Below, piece by piece: positions 41,944 to 51,900 of a stretch of 64,000 nt of DNA (positions are counted from its first letter, which is position 1; each line of letters starts with the position of its first letter). The notes below the pieces were generated by a model, which ran no database searches, was not told the origin of the DNA, and saw nothing but the letters and a program-made list of their open reading frames with translations. Source of the DNA: UBA1765 sp045615885 (GTDB taxonomy: Bacteria; Fibrobacterota; Fibrobacteria; Fibrobacterales; Fibrobacteraceae); the NCBI GenBank assembly GCA_045615885.1, contig JAZLFR010000049.1, forward strand, positions 121,023 through 185,022. Reading direction: 5' to 3'. The position numbers were made by a program, and so were the translations under genes.

Positions 41944-44282
41944 TGCGTAGTTCATTTTTATGGGTGATTTTTCATGCAGCGATTGTTGCGCTTGCTCTTT
42001 GTTTTTCGCCCCTAAAAATAAACCAGGACCTTTTTTCTGTACTCCCGGACTCCACAGGTTTGCGTGAAATTTCTGCTGCCGAGAAGGAACTTTCTTCCCG
42101 AACAATGTCGCAGATCAACTTGTTTGTGGGGCACGAAGATTTTGCAGTGGCTCGCGCGGCAGCAGATTCCTTGGGCGCAGCGTTTGCCAAGGATAGTTCT
42201 TTTGAAAGTTTCCGCTTGACTATAGATGGGAACGATTTATCGAAATCTCGCGAATTCATTTACAAGCATCGCTTTAGTTTGCAGGGTAAAGATTTTGCGC
42301 AGGAACTATCGCAAGGTTCGAGCGCCCTCGAAGAAGAAGCATTGCAACGCGCCTTTGGCGCTTTCACGATTGCAGACTTGAGCAATGTGGAAGAAGATCC
42401 GTTTTTGCTCGGGGAACGCGCTTTTGACCGCATGACAATCCACTCCCCGCTAATTCCAAAAAACTTGACGACAAAAGACGGTTACCTGGTTGCAAACGAC
42501 GAAAAAAGCTTCATTTTCATTTCGGCAACGCTTTCTAAAAATGTGCCGTCCTTTGCCAGCGAAGACCATGTTCTAACGCGTCTGGAAAAACGCATTCAGC
42601 AATTGAAAAATGAAAATCCGGGTCTTGTTGTAGCAAAGTCCGGAGTGCCGTTCCATAGTTACGAAAGCTCCGCGAACGCTCAACAAGAAATCTTCTGGAT
42701 TTCCGGTGTTTCGATGCTAGCCATTTTGATTCTCCTGCTCTACGTGTTCAAAACGCCGTTGCCGATTGTTGCAACAATCGGCTCGTTGAGCGTTGCAATA
42801 GGCACTGCACTTTGCGGCACCTGGCTTGTTTTCGGCAACATTCACATTTTTACATTTGTCTTTGGAACAACTGTAATTGGCATTGGAATTGACTATTCCG
42901 TGCATTACTGGACCCATGCTGCATTTTCGAAGGGCGACGCCCGCAAGCAGATTTTCAAAAGCTTGACTCTTGGTTTTGCAACGACAGCGTTAAGCTACAT
43001 TGCACTTTCCATTTCGCCGTTCCCGCTCTTGCAGCAAATGGCTGTGTTTGTCCTTGTAGGCCTTACAAGTGCATACTTCACGACAAACCTGGTTTACCCA
43101 AAACTCAACCGTTTTACAGCAACAGGCAAAAAAGTGCCGCTACTTATTCCGAACCTATTTTCGGCATTCTACGCAAAGCTCCAAAGTTTGCCGCGCGTAG
43201 CGCAGGTAGCAATGTTCCTCGCATTTTTTGCAGCCCTTGTTCCCGGATTTTTTAGACTGGATTTGCATACCGATTTGCGCAGCCTCTACAAAATGTCAGA
43301 CGAACTGCTCGAATCCGAAAAGCTAAGCAACCGCATTCTTGACTTTGGCTCTGCAGGCTTCTACTTTATTGTCAAAGGCAATTCGGAACAGGAAGTTCTT
43401 GAAACAGAAGAATTGCTCACCTCAAGACTTTCGCAGGAAATTGCCGATTCATCATTAAAAAACTTTTTGGCAACAACACTCTACATCACTTCGCAAAAAT
43501 CGCAGCGCGAAACTTTCAACATTGCAAAAGAAAAACTGGCACCAAATGCAAGTGCAATGCTTAAAAATTTTGGCTTTGAAAGCGACAGCATTTTTCAAAA
43601 GTCAATGCAAAAAGAGCCTGAATACCTTTCTCCAGAAAGTAATTTGCCAAAACAATGGAATGAACTTTTGAGTTCCCTTTGGCTCGGCCGTGTTGGAGAT
43701 TCCTACTACAGCGTTGTTTTGCCGCTGCATATGCGGAATGTAGATAAAATAAATAACCTTTCAAACCTTTCTTCAAACATCTACGCTGTAGATAAAATGG
43801 GCGAAATCAATTCTACGCTTACCAAGCTTTCTCAAATTGCACTCTGGCTAGTGCTCGCCGCGTACCTTGTCATATTTGTTTTGCTTTCTTTTGTCTATAA
43901 GCCAGCCGGTGCTTTCCGAGTTTTGCGGGCTCCACTTTTGGCAAGTCTTTTCACGGCAGCCATATTTGGCTATTTCAATATTCCGTTCAATATTTTTGCA
44001 GTCTCCGGGGTCATCTTGATTTTGGGAATCGGCATTGACTACGCCTTGTTCTTTAGGGAAGGTTCTAAACATGCAGGCATTACAACGCTTGCCGTGCTAG
44101 TTTCAGCAATGACAACCGTATTTTCTTTTGGCACACTTGCCTTCAGCAATTTCAACCCGGTATTTACATTTGGCCTCGCCGTATTCCTCGGCATTCTAGG
44201 CAGTTTGTTGTTTGCGCCATTGTCGATTAGACGAGAGAACGGCACTGCGTGCCTACAGACGAGAGACGAGAGGGGTTATTAG
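41943..44282 (+). CDS. MMPL/RND-family exporter (APE cluster, ApeM-like) with repeat-derived C-terminus
   Basis: 779 residues. Two halves, each with an N-terminal helix, a large periplasmic domain and about five clustered transmembrane helices; GIGIDYSVHYW and GIGIDYALFFR are the paired TM4 motifs with the key Asp typical of MMPL/RND proteins. Predicted to extract the aryl polyene lipid from the inner membrane and hand it to the LolA-like carrier. The last helix ends at LLFAPLSI. The remaining 17 residues (RRENGTACLQTRDERGY) and the stop are encoded by an inverted copy of the interspersed CGTCTGTAGGC element (44228-44346). Confidence 0.92.
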   Translation: MRSSFLWVIFHAAIVALALCFSPLKINQDLFSVLPDSTGLREISAAEKELSSRTMSQINLFVGHEDFAVARAAADSLGAAFAKDSSFESFRLTIDGNDLSKSREFIYKHRFSLQGKDFAQELSQGSSALEEEALQRAFGAFTIADLSNVEEDPFLLGERAFDRMTIHSPLIPKNLTTKDGYLVANDEKSFIFISATLSKNVPSFASEDHVLTRLEKRIQQLKNENPGLVVAKSGVPFHSYESSANAQQEIFWISGVSMLAILILLLYVFKTPLPIVATIGSLSVAIGTALCGTWLVFGNIHIFTFVFGTTVIGIGIDYSVHYWTHAAFSKGDARKQIFKSLTLGFATTALSYIALSISPFPLLQQMAVFVLVGLTSAYFTTNLVYPKLNRFTATGKKVPLLIPNLFSAFYAKLQSLPRVAQVAMFLAFFAALVPGFFRLDLHTDLRSLYKMSDELLESEKLSNRILDFGSAGFYFIVKGNSEQEVLETEELLTSRLSQEIADSSLKNFLATTLYITSQKSQRETFNIAKEKLAPNASAMLKNFGFESDSIFQKSMQKEPEYLSPESNLPKQWNELLSSLWLGRVGDSYYSVVLPLHMRNVDKINNLSNLSSNIYAVDKMGEINSTLTKLSQIALWLVLAAYLVIFVLLSFVYKPAGAFRVLRAPLLASLFTAAIFGYFNIPFNIFAVSGVILILGIGIDYALFFREGSKHAGITTLAVLVSAMTTVFSFGTLAFSNFNPVFTFGLAVFLGILGSLLFAPLSIRRENGTACLQTRDERGY

Positions 44283-44346
44283 GATCTAGGGGTTAGTGGA
44301 ATGTTGATTTCCAATGTGTCGGCTGTAGGCTGACGTCTGTTGTCTG
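44228..44346. repeat. Inverted copy of the CGTCTGTAGGC element, overlapping the exporter 3' end
   Basis: Runs from TAGACGAGAGAACGGCACTG to GGCTGACGTCTGTTGTCTGA, the reverse complement of the copies at 5116, 17061 and 22892. The centre is replaced by TTAGGATCTAGGGGTTAGTG, i.e. the CTAGATCC family, as in the 63709 copy. First 55 bp are coding. Hairpin GGCAC-TGC-GTGCC. Confidence 0.85.
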
Positions 44347-44375
44347 ATTGTTTAATTAATAATGAATAATGGAAT

Positions 44376-44460
44376 GTCATTGCGAAATCCGAAGGATTGA
44401 AGCAATCCAGAAAATTTATTATCCACACCCCTGGATGGCCGCGCTCCGCTCGCCAAGACA
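44376..44460. repeat. REP-like palindromic element, variant copy
   Basis: GTCATTGCGAAATCCGAAGG...GAAGCAATCC, then after ~24 bp GGATGGCCGCGCTCCGCTCG and CCAAGACATGG, followed by GTAAGTTAC (inverse of the GTAACTTAC that precedes other copies). The two arms belong to different subtypes. The rest of the 44283-44633 gap is purine/pyrimidine-rich repeat (TTCCGTCTTTCTACTTCCG, TGACTCCTGATTCC) without a gene. Confidence 0.7.
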
Positions 44461-44633
44461 TGGTAAGTTACAGATCCTAACTTCCGTCTTTCTACTTCCG
44501 ACTGATTACTGGTTTCTAGTTTCTAATTCTTGCAATTTCTTGTATATTGCATCTTGATTTCTGACTCCTGATTCCTGACTCCTGATTCCTTACTCCTGTC
44601 CACTGTAAAATATAATTCTATCTTTACACCACA

Positions 44634-45206
44634 ATGAAATTCTTGTGGATCACAATTTGCATACCCTTACTATGCGTGCTTGCCGCATGCTCTAGTAGAA
44701 GTGTCCGCACTGAATTCACTCCGGTGTATTACACGGACCAGGTAAAGCTTCCGATTCTGCCGGTAAACGCTACTGCAAGTTTGGGCGAAGCGACCCAGCA
44801 TCTGGAAGGCCGCTACGGAGAAAAGACATTCTCTGCAGAAGCGTATGTCTCCGCAAACGACTCCCTGTTTTCCGTCTATCTGGCAGGCAGTTTCGGCACT
44901 ACGATAGCAGAACTCTACTACACTAAAGATTCCATTTCTTTTAGCAGTTCCGTACTCGATACAAAGAACATGTCGCCGGAATATGTCGTTGCCGATTTTC
45001 AACTCTGCTTTGCCGAAAGCGAAACGCTGAAAAATCATTTTGCGCAAAGTTCACTCCTTTTTACCGAAGAGAAAACTGAAAACGGTTTTAAAAGAAGCGT
45101 CAAAGACAAAGACCAAGTCGTTATTGAAGTCGTAAAAGAAAATAATGAATTGACGCTTTCAAATTTTTTAAGAAATTATTCATACCATATTTCTGTAATG
45201 GAATAA
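44634..45206 (+). CDS. Lipoprotein, DUF3261-like (APE cluster, ApeN-like)
   Basis: 190 residues; lipobox CVLAACSS. The mature protein has alternating strands (EGRYGEKTFSAEAYVSANDSLFSVYLAGSFGTTIAELYYTKDSISF) like the LolB/DUF3261 half-barrel found beside the MMPL exporter in APE clusters. Likely receives the polyene lipid at the outer membrane. Follows a repeat block; its own box TATCTTTA (44619-44626) lies 7 nt before ATG 44634. Confidence 0.82.
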   Translation: MKFLWITICIPLLCVLAACSSRSVRTEFTPVYYTDQVKLPILPVNATASLGEATQHLEGRYGEKTFSAEAYVSANDSLFSVYLAGSFGTTIAELYYTKDSISFSSSVLDTKNMSPEYVVADFQLCFAESETLKNHFAQSSLLFTEEKTENGFKRSVKDKDQVVIEVVKENNELTLSNFLRNYSYHISVME

Positions 45207-45208
45207 CG

Positions 45209-46390
45209 ATGCGCCCACTATACATTAAAAGTTTTGGTTTCTACTCAATCCTCGGCGGCGACAAAGCTGAAGTGTTCGAAAAATTGAAAAAGGGCATCCG
45301 CGGCGATATGAGCCCAAAAGACTTTGCAGGCTCCATGAAGCATGCCGCAACAATTTCTGCGGATTTGCTCCCTGCTGTAGAGAAACCTGTTTTTGACAAT
45401 CACGTGAACCGTTTGAGCCAAGCAGCCTTGCGTGACATAGACGATTCCGTTCGCGAAGCCATTGCCAAATACGGTGCAGATCGAGTCGGCATTTTTATCG
45501 GATCATGCGACAATGGTTCCGAAGTCAGCCTCGCCGCTCTCAAGACTTTTAAAGAAACCGGAGCTTTCCCAGAAGGTTACAAGCTGGAATTTCAATGCGC
45601 AGAATACCCGGCCAAGTACATTGCAGACCGCTACGGAATTACCGGCATGTTACAGGTGCATTCTACTGCATGCGCCTCTAGCGCAAGCGCATTTGTCTCT
45701 GCTCGAAACAACATTTATGCAGGCAATTGTGACGCGGCCATCGTGGGTGGCGTAGATATCGCTGCAATTCCTGTTGCATACGGATTTTCATCGCTAGAGG
45801 CAATGGCCTCTGAGCCAACGAATCCGTTCAGCAAGAATCGCCACGGCATGACGCTCGGCGACGCCGCTGCATACTTCCTTGTAACAAAGGACGAAATCAC
45901 GAACCTTTGCGTTGCGGGCTTTGGCGAAAGTGCAGACGCTGATCACATTACCGCTCCACGCGCTGACGGAAAGGGCGCAGAATCAGCAATGCGGGCAGCT
46001 CTTGCCGATGCTGAAGTTTCTCCGGAAGAAGTCGGATACATCAACCTGCATGGAACAGGCACTCGCCTAAACGATGCCATGGAAAGCCGCGCCGTAAACG
46101 CAGTTTTTGGCGATGCAACGCCAGCAAGTTCCACGAAGGCTTTGACAGGCCACACGCTCGGCGCCGCAGGCGCCCTGGAAACCGCATTCTGCTGTCTTGC
46201 TCTCCAAGACCCGGAAGGCTACATGCCAGCACATTTGTTTGACGGCGTAGTTGACGACGAGCTCCCAAAAGTTCGCTTGGCTAAGCCCATGGAAAAAATG
46301 CAGTGCAACACCAAGGGCGAGCGCATTGCAATTACCAACTCCTTTGCTTTCGGTGGCTGCAACGCCTCCCTCGTTGTAAAACATTTTTGA
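45209..46390 (+). CDS. Beta-ketoacyl synthase (APE cluster, ApeO-like)
   Basis: 393 residues. Catalytic Cys in HSTACASSASAFVS (about residue 154), His in NLHGTGTRLNDAMESRAV and STKALTGHTLGAAGALE, so the Cys-His-His set is complete. Divergent from FabF. In characterised APE systems this ketosynthase works with the ApeC-type chain-length factor (here 28582-29280). Two nucleotides after the lipoprotein gene. Confidence 0.93.
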   Translation: MRPLYIKSFGFYSILGGDKAEVFEKLKKGIRGDMSPKDFAGSMKHAATISADLLPAVEKPVFDNHVNRLSQAALRDIDDSVREAIAKYGADRVGIFIGSCDNGSEVSLAALKTFKETGAFPEGYKLEFQCAEYPAKYIADRYGITGMLQVHSTACASSASAFVSARNNIYAGNCDAAIVGGVDIAAIPVAYGFSSLEAMASEPTNPFSKNRHGMTLGDAAAYFLVTKDEITNLCVAGFGESADADHITAPRADGKGAESAMRAALADAEVSPEEVGYINLHGTGTRLNDAMESRAVNAVFGDATPASSTKALTGHTLGAAGALETAFCCLALQDPEGYMPAHLFDGVVDDELPKVRLAKPMEKMQCNTKGERIAITNSFAFGGCNASLVVKHF

Positions 46391-46399
46391 GAATTCATC

Positions 46400-46864
46400 A
46401 TGATGGAATTTAACACGAAAGAATCCGTAGAAGCTCTTGTTCCGCACACAGGCAAAATGTTCCTTTTGGATCGCATCACCTCTTACAGCTGGGACACTCT
46501 TGAAATTACCACGGAAGTAGATATTTCAGAAAGCAGCATGTTCTATGATGAAGAACTCGGCGGCGTGCCAGTCTGGATTTCCTTTGAGTACATGGCCCAA
46601 AGCATTTCAGCACTTTCCGGCGCTTACGGCAAAAGTCGCAACGAAGAACCCAAAGTCGGTTTCATCATGAGCGTTTCGCAATTCAAGGCATTCCGCAACG
46701 TGTTCAAGACTGGCGAAGTGGTGAAGTTGAAAATGAAGCAGACCATTCGCGTGGATATGGCAGTTACATTTGACGGCCAGGCTTATGTTGGCGATGAATT
46801 GGTCGCCACGGCAACGGTCAATACGGTGGAAGTTCCAGACCCTAAAAAGGCTGTGGGTTTGTAA
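46400..46864 (+). CDS. Hotdog 3-hydroxyacyl-ACP dehydratase-like protein (APE cluster, ApeP-like)
   Basis: 154 residues. VEALVPHTGKMFLLDRITSYSWDTLEITTEVD and VPVWISFEYMAQSISALSGAYG follow the FabZ/ApeP pattern, with the PHxGxMxLLDRI opening and the central helix carrying Glu in FEYMAQS. Dehydrates the beta-hydroxy intermediates during polyene extension, probably together with the hotdog domain of the triple fusion. ATG 46400 is followed at once by a second ATG. Confidence 0.92.
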   Translation: MMEFNTKESVEALVPHTGKMFLLDRITSYSWDTLEITTEVDISESSMFYDEELGGVPVWISFEYMAQSISALSGAYGKSRNEEPKVGFIMSVSQFKAFRNVFKTGEVVKLKMKQTIRVDMAVTFDGQAYVGDELVATATVNTVEVPDPKKAVGL

Positions 46865-46938
46865 GATAAGATGCAAGCTGCACTAGAACCTAGTCCCTAA
46901 ATCCTAGATCCTAAAAATAAACTAAATTTTGCCCACTT

Positions 46939-47667
46939 ATGGATAATGTTAAACAGGTTTTGATTACTGGAGCCAGCGGAGGCATAGGCCAAGCTATAGC
47001 TTTAGCTGTTGCTGAAGCTGGCTATTCCGTCATTGCTCATTATAACAACAATGCAGCCCCGGTAGAAGAGCTAGTTCAAAAAATTATTGCAAACGGCGGC
47101 TCGGCTCGTGCATTGCAGTTCAACATCCGTGATCGCGAACAATGCCGCGAAGTCCTTGAAAAGGATATCGAAGAAAACGGCGTGTATTATGGCGTTGTAA
47201 CAAACGCTGGCGTTTGCGCAGATACAGCATTCCCTGCAATGACCGATGAATACTGGGACAAGGTAATCGATACCAACCTGAACGGTTTTTATAACGTTAT
47301 CCACCCGATTGTAATGCCCATGTGCCGCAAGCGCAAGGGCCGCATCATAACCATGTCTTCTGTTTCGGGTGTTATCGGCAATCGTGGCCAGGTAAATTAC
47401 AGTGCATCTAAGGCTGGCCTCATTGGTGCAACCAAGGCCCTTGCTACAGAACTTGCAAGCCGTAACATTACCGTGAACAGCATCGCTCCAGGTGTCATTG
47501 AAACCGAAATGATCAAGGACGCTCCGCTCGACATGATCTTGCCGGCGATCCCGATGAAGCGTGTCGGCAAGCCGGAAGAAGTTGCTGCAACCGTCGTGTT
47601 CCTGCTTTCTGAAGGAGCCGCTTACATTACCCGTCAAGTTATTTCTGTGAATGGAGGCCTTGCATGA
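46939..47667 (+). CDS. 3-ketoacyl-ACP reductase, FabG-like (APE cluster, ApeQ-like)
   Basis: 242 residues, SDR fold: LITGASGGIGQAIALAVAEAGY (TGxxxGxG), NAG in VVTNAGVCAD, active-site Ser in TMSSVSGVIGN and YSASKAG (YxxxK), N in TVNSIAPGVIETEM. Reduces the beta-keto group with NADPH. Upstream 46866-46915 is a short CTAGAACCTAGTCCCTAAATCC repeat; TAAATTTT (46923-46930) lies 8 nt before ATG. ATGA overlap with the next ketosynthase. Confidence 0.95.
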   Translation: MDNVKQVLITGASGGIGQAIALAVAEAGYSVIAHYNNNAAPVEELVQKIIANGGSARALQFNIRDREQCREVLEKDIEENGVYYGVVTNAGVCADTAFPAMTDEYWDKVIDTNLNGFYNVIHPIVMPMCRKRKGRIITMSSVSGVIGNRGQVNYSASKAGLIGATKALATELASRNITVNSIAPGVIETEMIKDAPLDMILPAIPMKRVGKPEEVAATVVFLLSEGAAYITRQVISVNGGLA

Positions 47668-48890
47668 CCCGTAGAGTTGTTGTTACCGGAGGCTCCTGCC
47701 TTTCTGCCTTGGGCCAGGATGTTGACGAATGCTTTGACAGCTTGAAGGCTTTGAAGAACAAGATCGTGCGCATGGACGAATGGGATGTCTACACCCAAAT
47801 GAATACGCGCCTTGCTGGCCCGATCACCTACGCTCTCCCGGAATACCCGCGTAAAAAGATTCGTGGTGCAGGCCGTGTTGCCGTGATGGCTCTCGCTTCT
47901 GCAGACAAGGCGATGCAAGTCGCGGGCCTTACCGAAGACCCGGCACTCTTGAAGTCCGGTCGCGTGGGCGTTGCTTACGGTTCCTCCATGGGAAGCATCA
48001 ACGCGCTTGTAGACTTTTTCTCGATGCTCAAGACCTACGACTGTTCCGGCATTACGGCAACAAGCTACATCCGCTCCATGCCGCAGACTTGCGCCGTGAA
48101 CATCAGTGTATTCTTTGGTTTAACAGGCCGCATCATTACGACAAACACCGCTTGCACAAGTGGCAGCCTCTCCATTGGCCAGGCCTACGAAAACATCAAG
48201 TACGGCATGCAGGACGTGATGATTGCTGGCGGTGCCGAAGAGCTCAACCCAACTGAATCTGCCGTGTTCGACACGCTCTTTGCAACGAGCACCAAGAACG
48301 ACACTCCGGAACTTTCTCCGGCAAGTTACGATCGCGACCGCGACGGCCTCGTAATTGGCGAAGGCGCAGGAACCTTGATTCTTGAAGAGTACGAACACGC
48401 AAAGGCCCGTGGCGCACACATCTATGCAGAACTCGTTGGCTTTGGCAACAACACCGACGGTGACCACATTACGCAGCCTAAAAAAGAGACCATGCAGGTT
48501 GCTCTTGAAATTGCGATGAAGGACGCCGGCATTTCTCCAGATGCAATCGGCTATGTGAACGGCCACGGTACGGCAACGCATCACGGCGACATCGCAGAAA
48601 GCTGGGCTACCTACAACGCCTTCAACCAGCGCGCCGTTCCACTTTCCAGCCTCAAGAGCTACATCGGCCACACCCTTGGCGCATGCGGCGGCATCGAAGC
48701 CTGGCTTGCAATACACATGATGAACCGCGGTTGGTTCAGCCCGAATCTCAACCTCAAGAACGTTGACCCGGAGTGCGCTCCGCTCGACTACATCACCGGT
48801 TCCGGCCGCGAGATGGACGTGGAATATGTCATGAGCAATAACTTTGCCTTTGGAGGCATAAACACATCGCTCATATTCAAGCGCGTTTAA
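47664..48890 (+). CDS. Beta-ketoacyl synthase, FabF-like (APE cluster, ApeR-like)
   Basis: 408 residues. Catalytic Cys in ITTNTACTSGSLSIGQAYE (about residue 163), GYVNGHGTATHHGDIAE, LSSLKSYIGHTLGACGGIEAWL and NNFAFGGINTSLIFK. A complete ketosynthase, probably for the first condensations or shared elongation. Last gene of the cluster; a strong terminator follows. Confidence 0.94.
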   Translation: MTRRVVVTGGSCLSALGQDVDECFDSLKALKNKIVRMDEWDVYTQMNTRLAGPITYALPEYPRKKIRGAGRVAVMALASADKAMQVAGLTEDPALLKSGRVGVAYGSSMGSINALVDFFSMLKTYDCSGITATSYIRSMPQTCAVNISVFFGLTGRIITTNTACTSGSLSIGQAYENIKYGMQDVMIAGGAEELNPTESAVFDTLFATSTKNDTPELSPASYDRDRDGLVIGEGAGTLILEEYEHAKARGAHIYAELVGFGNNTDGDHITQPKKETMQVALEIAMKDAGISPDAIGYVNGHGTATHHGDIAESWATYNAFNQRAVPLSSLKSYIGHTLGACGGIEAWLAIHMMNRGWFSPNLNLKNVDPECAPLDYITGSGREMDVEYVMSNNFAFGGINTSLIFKRV

Positions 48891-48908
48891 TCGTTTGCAA
48901 AGCAAAAA

Positions 48909-48937
48909 CGCCGCAGTTAAAACTGCGGCGTTTTTTT
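48909..48937. terminator. Intrinsic terminator between the APE cluster and hrpA
   Basis: Perfect stem CGCCGCAGTT (48909-48918) / AACTGCGGCG (48921-48930), T7 after it and A5 before it, so usable from both sides by the convergent genes. Confidence 0.92.
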
Positions 48938-48965
48938 GTTTTAAAATTCAATTTTTAGAGATAAC

Positions 48966-51900
48966 CTAGATTTTCCCGAACTTCAGTTTGAGCTTTGCAA
49001 GCGCCGACTCTTCGATTTCTTCATCTTCTTCGGGGAGGCCACGGCGAAGTCGAAGCGCATCATACTTTTCAAACAGCAGTTTTGCCTTCAAATAACGTTC
49101 CAGAATTTCAGGTGCATTTACAGAAGTTTTTTCCAAAACTCCAAGCGTATCGCGAATTTCCTTGCGTTCTTCTTCGCGCAGGAACTTGGCCTGCAAAAAG
49201 CTGCGGAAACTTTCGCGCACATTCTTTACATCGATGTTTTCAAACGGGTTGGCACAAACCTTCGGGAGCGAAATATCCAGATTCAAAAATTTTACTGCTA
49301 TCTGCAAAATTTGATATACCGACGGTGCTTCCGTAACAGCGGTTGCCACACGCACGTATTCTTCCGGAATATTTCTGCCGTGGCGCAAGTTCGCCACCGT
49401 TTCGCGCAAACGGTTCCAAGCCTTCGCAAAAGCGGCACCTCCGAGGAGCGCTGATTCATAGCAAAGCTTTACAAGGCCAATGCGCAAAAGCGAATCGCCC
49501 GACTTAAAATCCGGAGCAAGTTCACGGAAATCGCGAATGTGCTTGCCCTTTGCAAATTCAATGCCACTGAAGCGTTCCGTATATTCCGGCATCCAATCGG
49601 AACACACAAGCGACTTGCAAACAAGTTCCATTGGAGTTGCCTCGCAATTGAAAGCAGTCAATGCTCCGCCCATTTCTAGGAGCGAGATTCTATCGAGAGC
49701 AGCAGATGCATTTTCTGGATGTTTCAAAACACGGGTGTTTGCTCGAACATTTCTATAGAAATCAGCCTCGGCACATTCCATTACAGAAACTTTAGAACCT
49801 CTATAGCCATAGCGCAGCGTTCCGAACGGCAAGTCAGAAATATATTCAGGCACATATTCACGAAGCGCATTCAAATAGCCAAACGCGCCCCATTCCGGAG
49901 AAACTTCAATCTTCAAAAATTCCCCGTCCGGGAGGATTACAGACAAATGAAGATTCAAATGAAATTCTTTTTCCGGATTCAACGAGACATCCGCATTTTT
50001 AAACGCATCCATCGTAGCGCAAGCTTCGGCAAGCGCATGCACCGGAGAATATTCCAAATGAGTTTCAAGAACATCACAGAACGCATCATCTAGTTTTGCA
50101 CGCAGCGACGGAGCCTTCTTTGCAGTTTCCTTCGTAAGACTGCTAAAGAATGAATCAATGATCCAATCCCTATAGCGCTTGATTTCCAACGCAAACTTTG
50201 CCGGCGAAACTTCCGAAAGCATTTCTACCGGAATTTTTAGCGTAAGCCCGTCGCATGGTCGTTTGGAATCAAATACAATTTCGCCTGTGAGCACGCGGCC
50301 AAGCAAACGGATAGATTCCAGGGAGCCGCCAAGTTCCGCTTCTTCCTTTTTCTGTTTTTTTTGCACACCGTGCTTCAAGGAACTCAAATCAATATGGTGC
50401 GCCATGCGCTCGTGATGGGAAATTCCAGTGACCTGTTCATTCAGGAATTCCTCAAGATCGTAGCGGAGCGCCTCATCGCCATTTTCACGGATAAACTCTT
50501 TTAAAGTCTTGATGGAATTTACGCCAGGGGCACTTGCCACAAGGCGCTCCACCTGAACTTCTTCAGATGGAGCAAGGCCAAAGCGACGCAAACGGACTTC
50601 GGCTGCGCTCAGCGCTTCAAGAACTTTCGCATTGTGTTCCATGAACGGGAATGGCCTAGACACATCCATGTTCACGACAGCTTCCCTAAAGAAAATTTCA
50701 GCACATTCTTCTGGATTGATGCGAGCGTAATCGACTCGGCGGCCACGCGTAATCACAAAGCCCTTGAAGGAAACTTCCTCAACCGCTTCTACAAAGCCGC
50801 GATCCTTGTTCCATGTCGGAGCGAACCAGCGACGCGTACAGAACTGTTCTGCCACTTGCAAAATCCATTCCGGCTTGATTTCAGCATTCTTTGTAAGGAA
50901 CACGCGACTCGTTTCGCGCACTTCTGCAGAGAGCAGCCAATCCGGAGTTTTCTTTGCAAGGTCACTGCCAGGGAACACGAAGGAATCTCGCCCGCCAACA
51001 AGCCTGAAGCAGTTGTTTTCTACATCCTTCTTTGCGATGCCGCCAAGGAAACCGGCTAGCAACGCAATGTGCAAACTATCCTGATGGAACGATTCCAGCG
51101 GGCAGACGCTTTCCTTGAATTCCGCCTTCAAAATACGGCCGTATTCATTGTATAGATCAATCCATTCGCGGCAGCGCAAAAAATGCAGGTAATGCTTTTC
51201 GCAGAATTTGCGAAGCTTGTTCCAGGAGCCGTTGCTCCACTCTGCAACAAATGCATTCCAAATGCAAAGGTAAAGCAAAAAGTCGCTCTTGTGGCCTCCG
51301 AATTTTCGGTGCGCATCGCGAGCCTTGTTGCGTTCTCCTTCTTCTTTTGGCGTAAGGCGAACATCTTGAATGGAAAGTGCGGCGCAGACAATCATTGCGG
51401 CCTGCAAAACGCCAGCTTCCTTCGCGCGCAAAAGAACCGCAGAAAGAGCAACATCCATCGGGAGCTTTGACATTTCGCAGCCAAAGCCTGTAACCTGCGC
51501 ACTCGCATCGCTGCCAGCAACGGCGCCAAGTTCAAAAAGAGTCTTGTATGCGCCACGGAACGCGGAGCGCGGCGGCGACTGCAGGAACTCAAATTTTTCT
51601 ACACTGAGCCCCAGGCTCTTGAGCTGCAGAACAACGTTTGCCAAATTGGAACGGCGGATTTCCGGTTCCGTGTATGGTTCACGATCCAAAAAATCTTTTT
51701 GCGAATACAGGCGAATGCAAACGCCCGGCTTTACACGGCCAGCACGGCCTGTGCGCTGGCGCGCTGATGCCTGTGAAATTTTTTCGACAGGGAGCCCCTG
51801 GATTCTTGCCTGCGCATTGTAACGCGAAACGCGGGCCGAGCCGGAGTCCACCACGTATGCGATGCCAGGAATCGTGAGGGAAGTTTCTGCAATATTCGTT

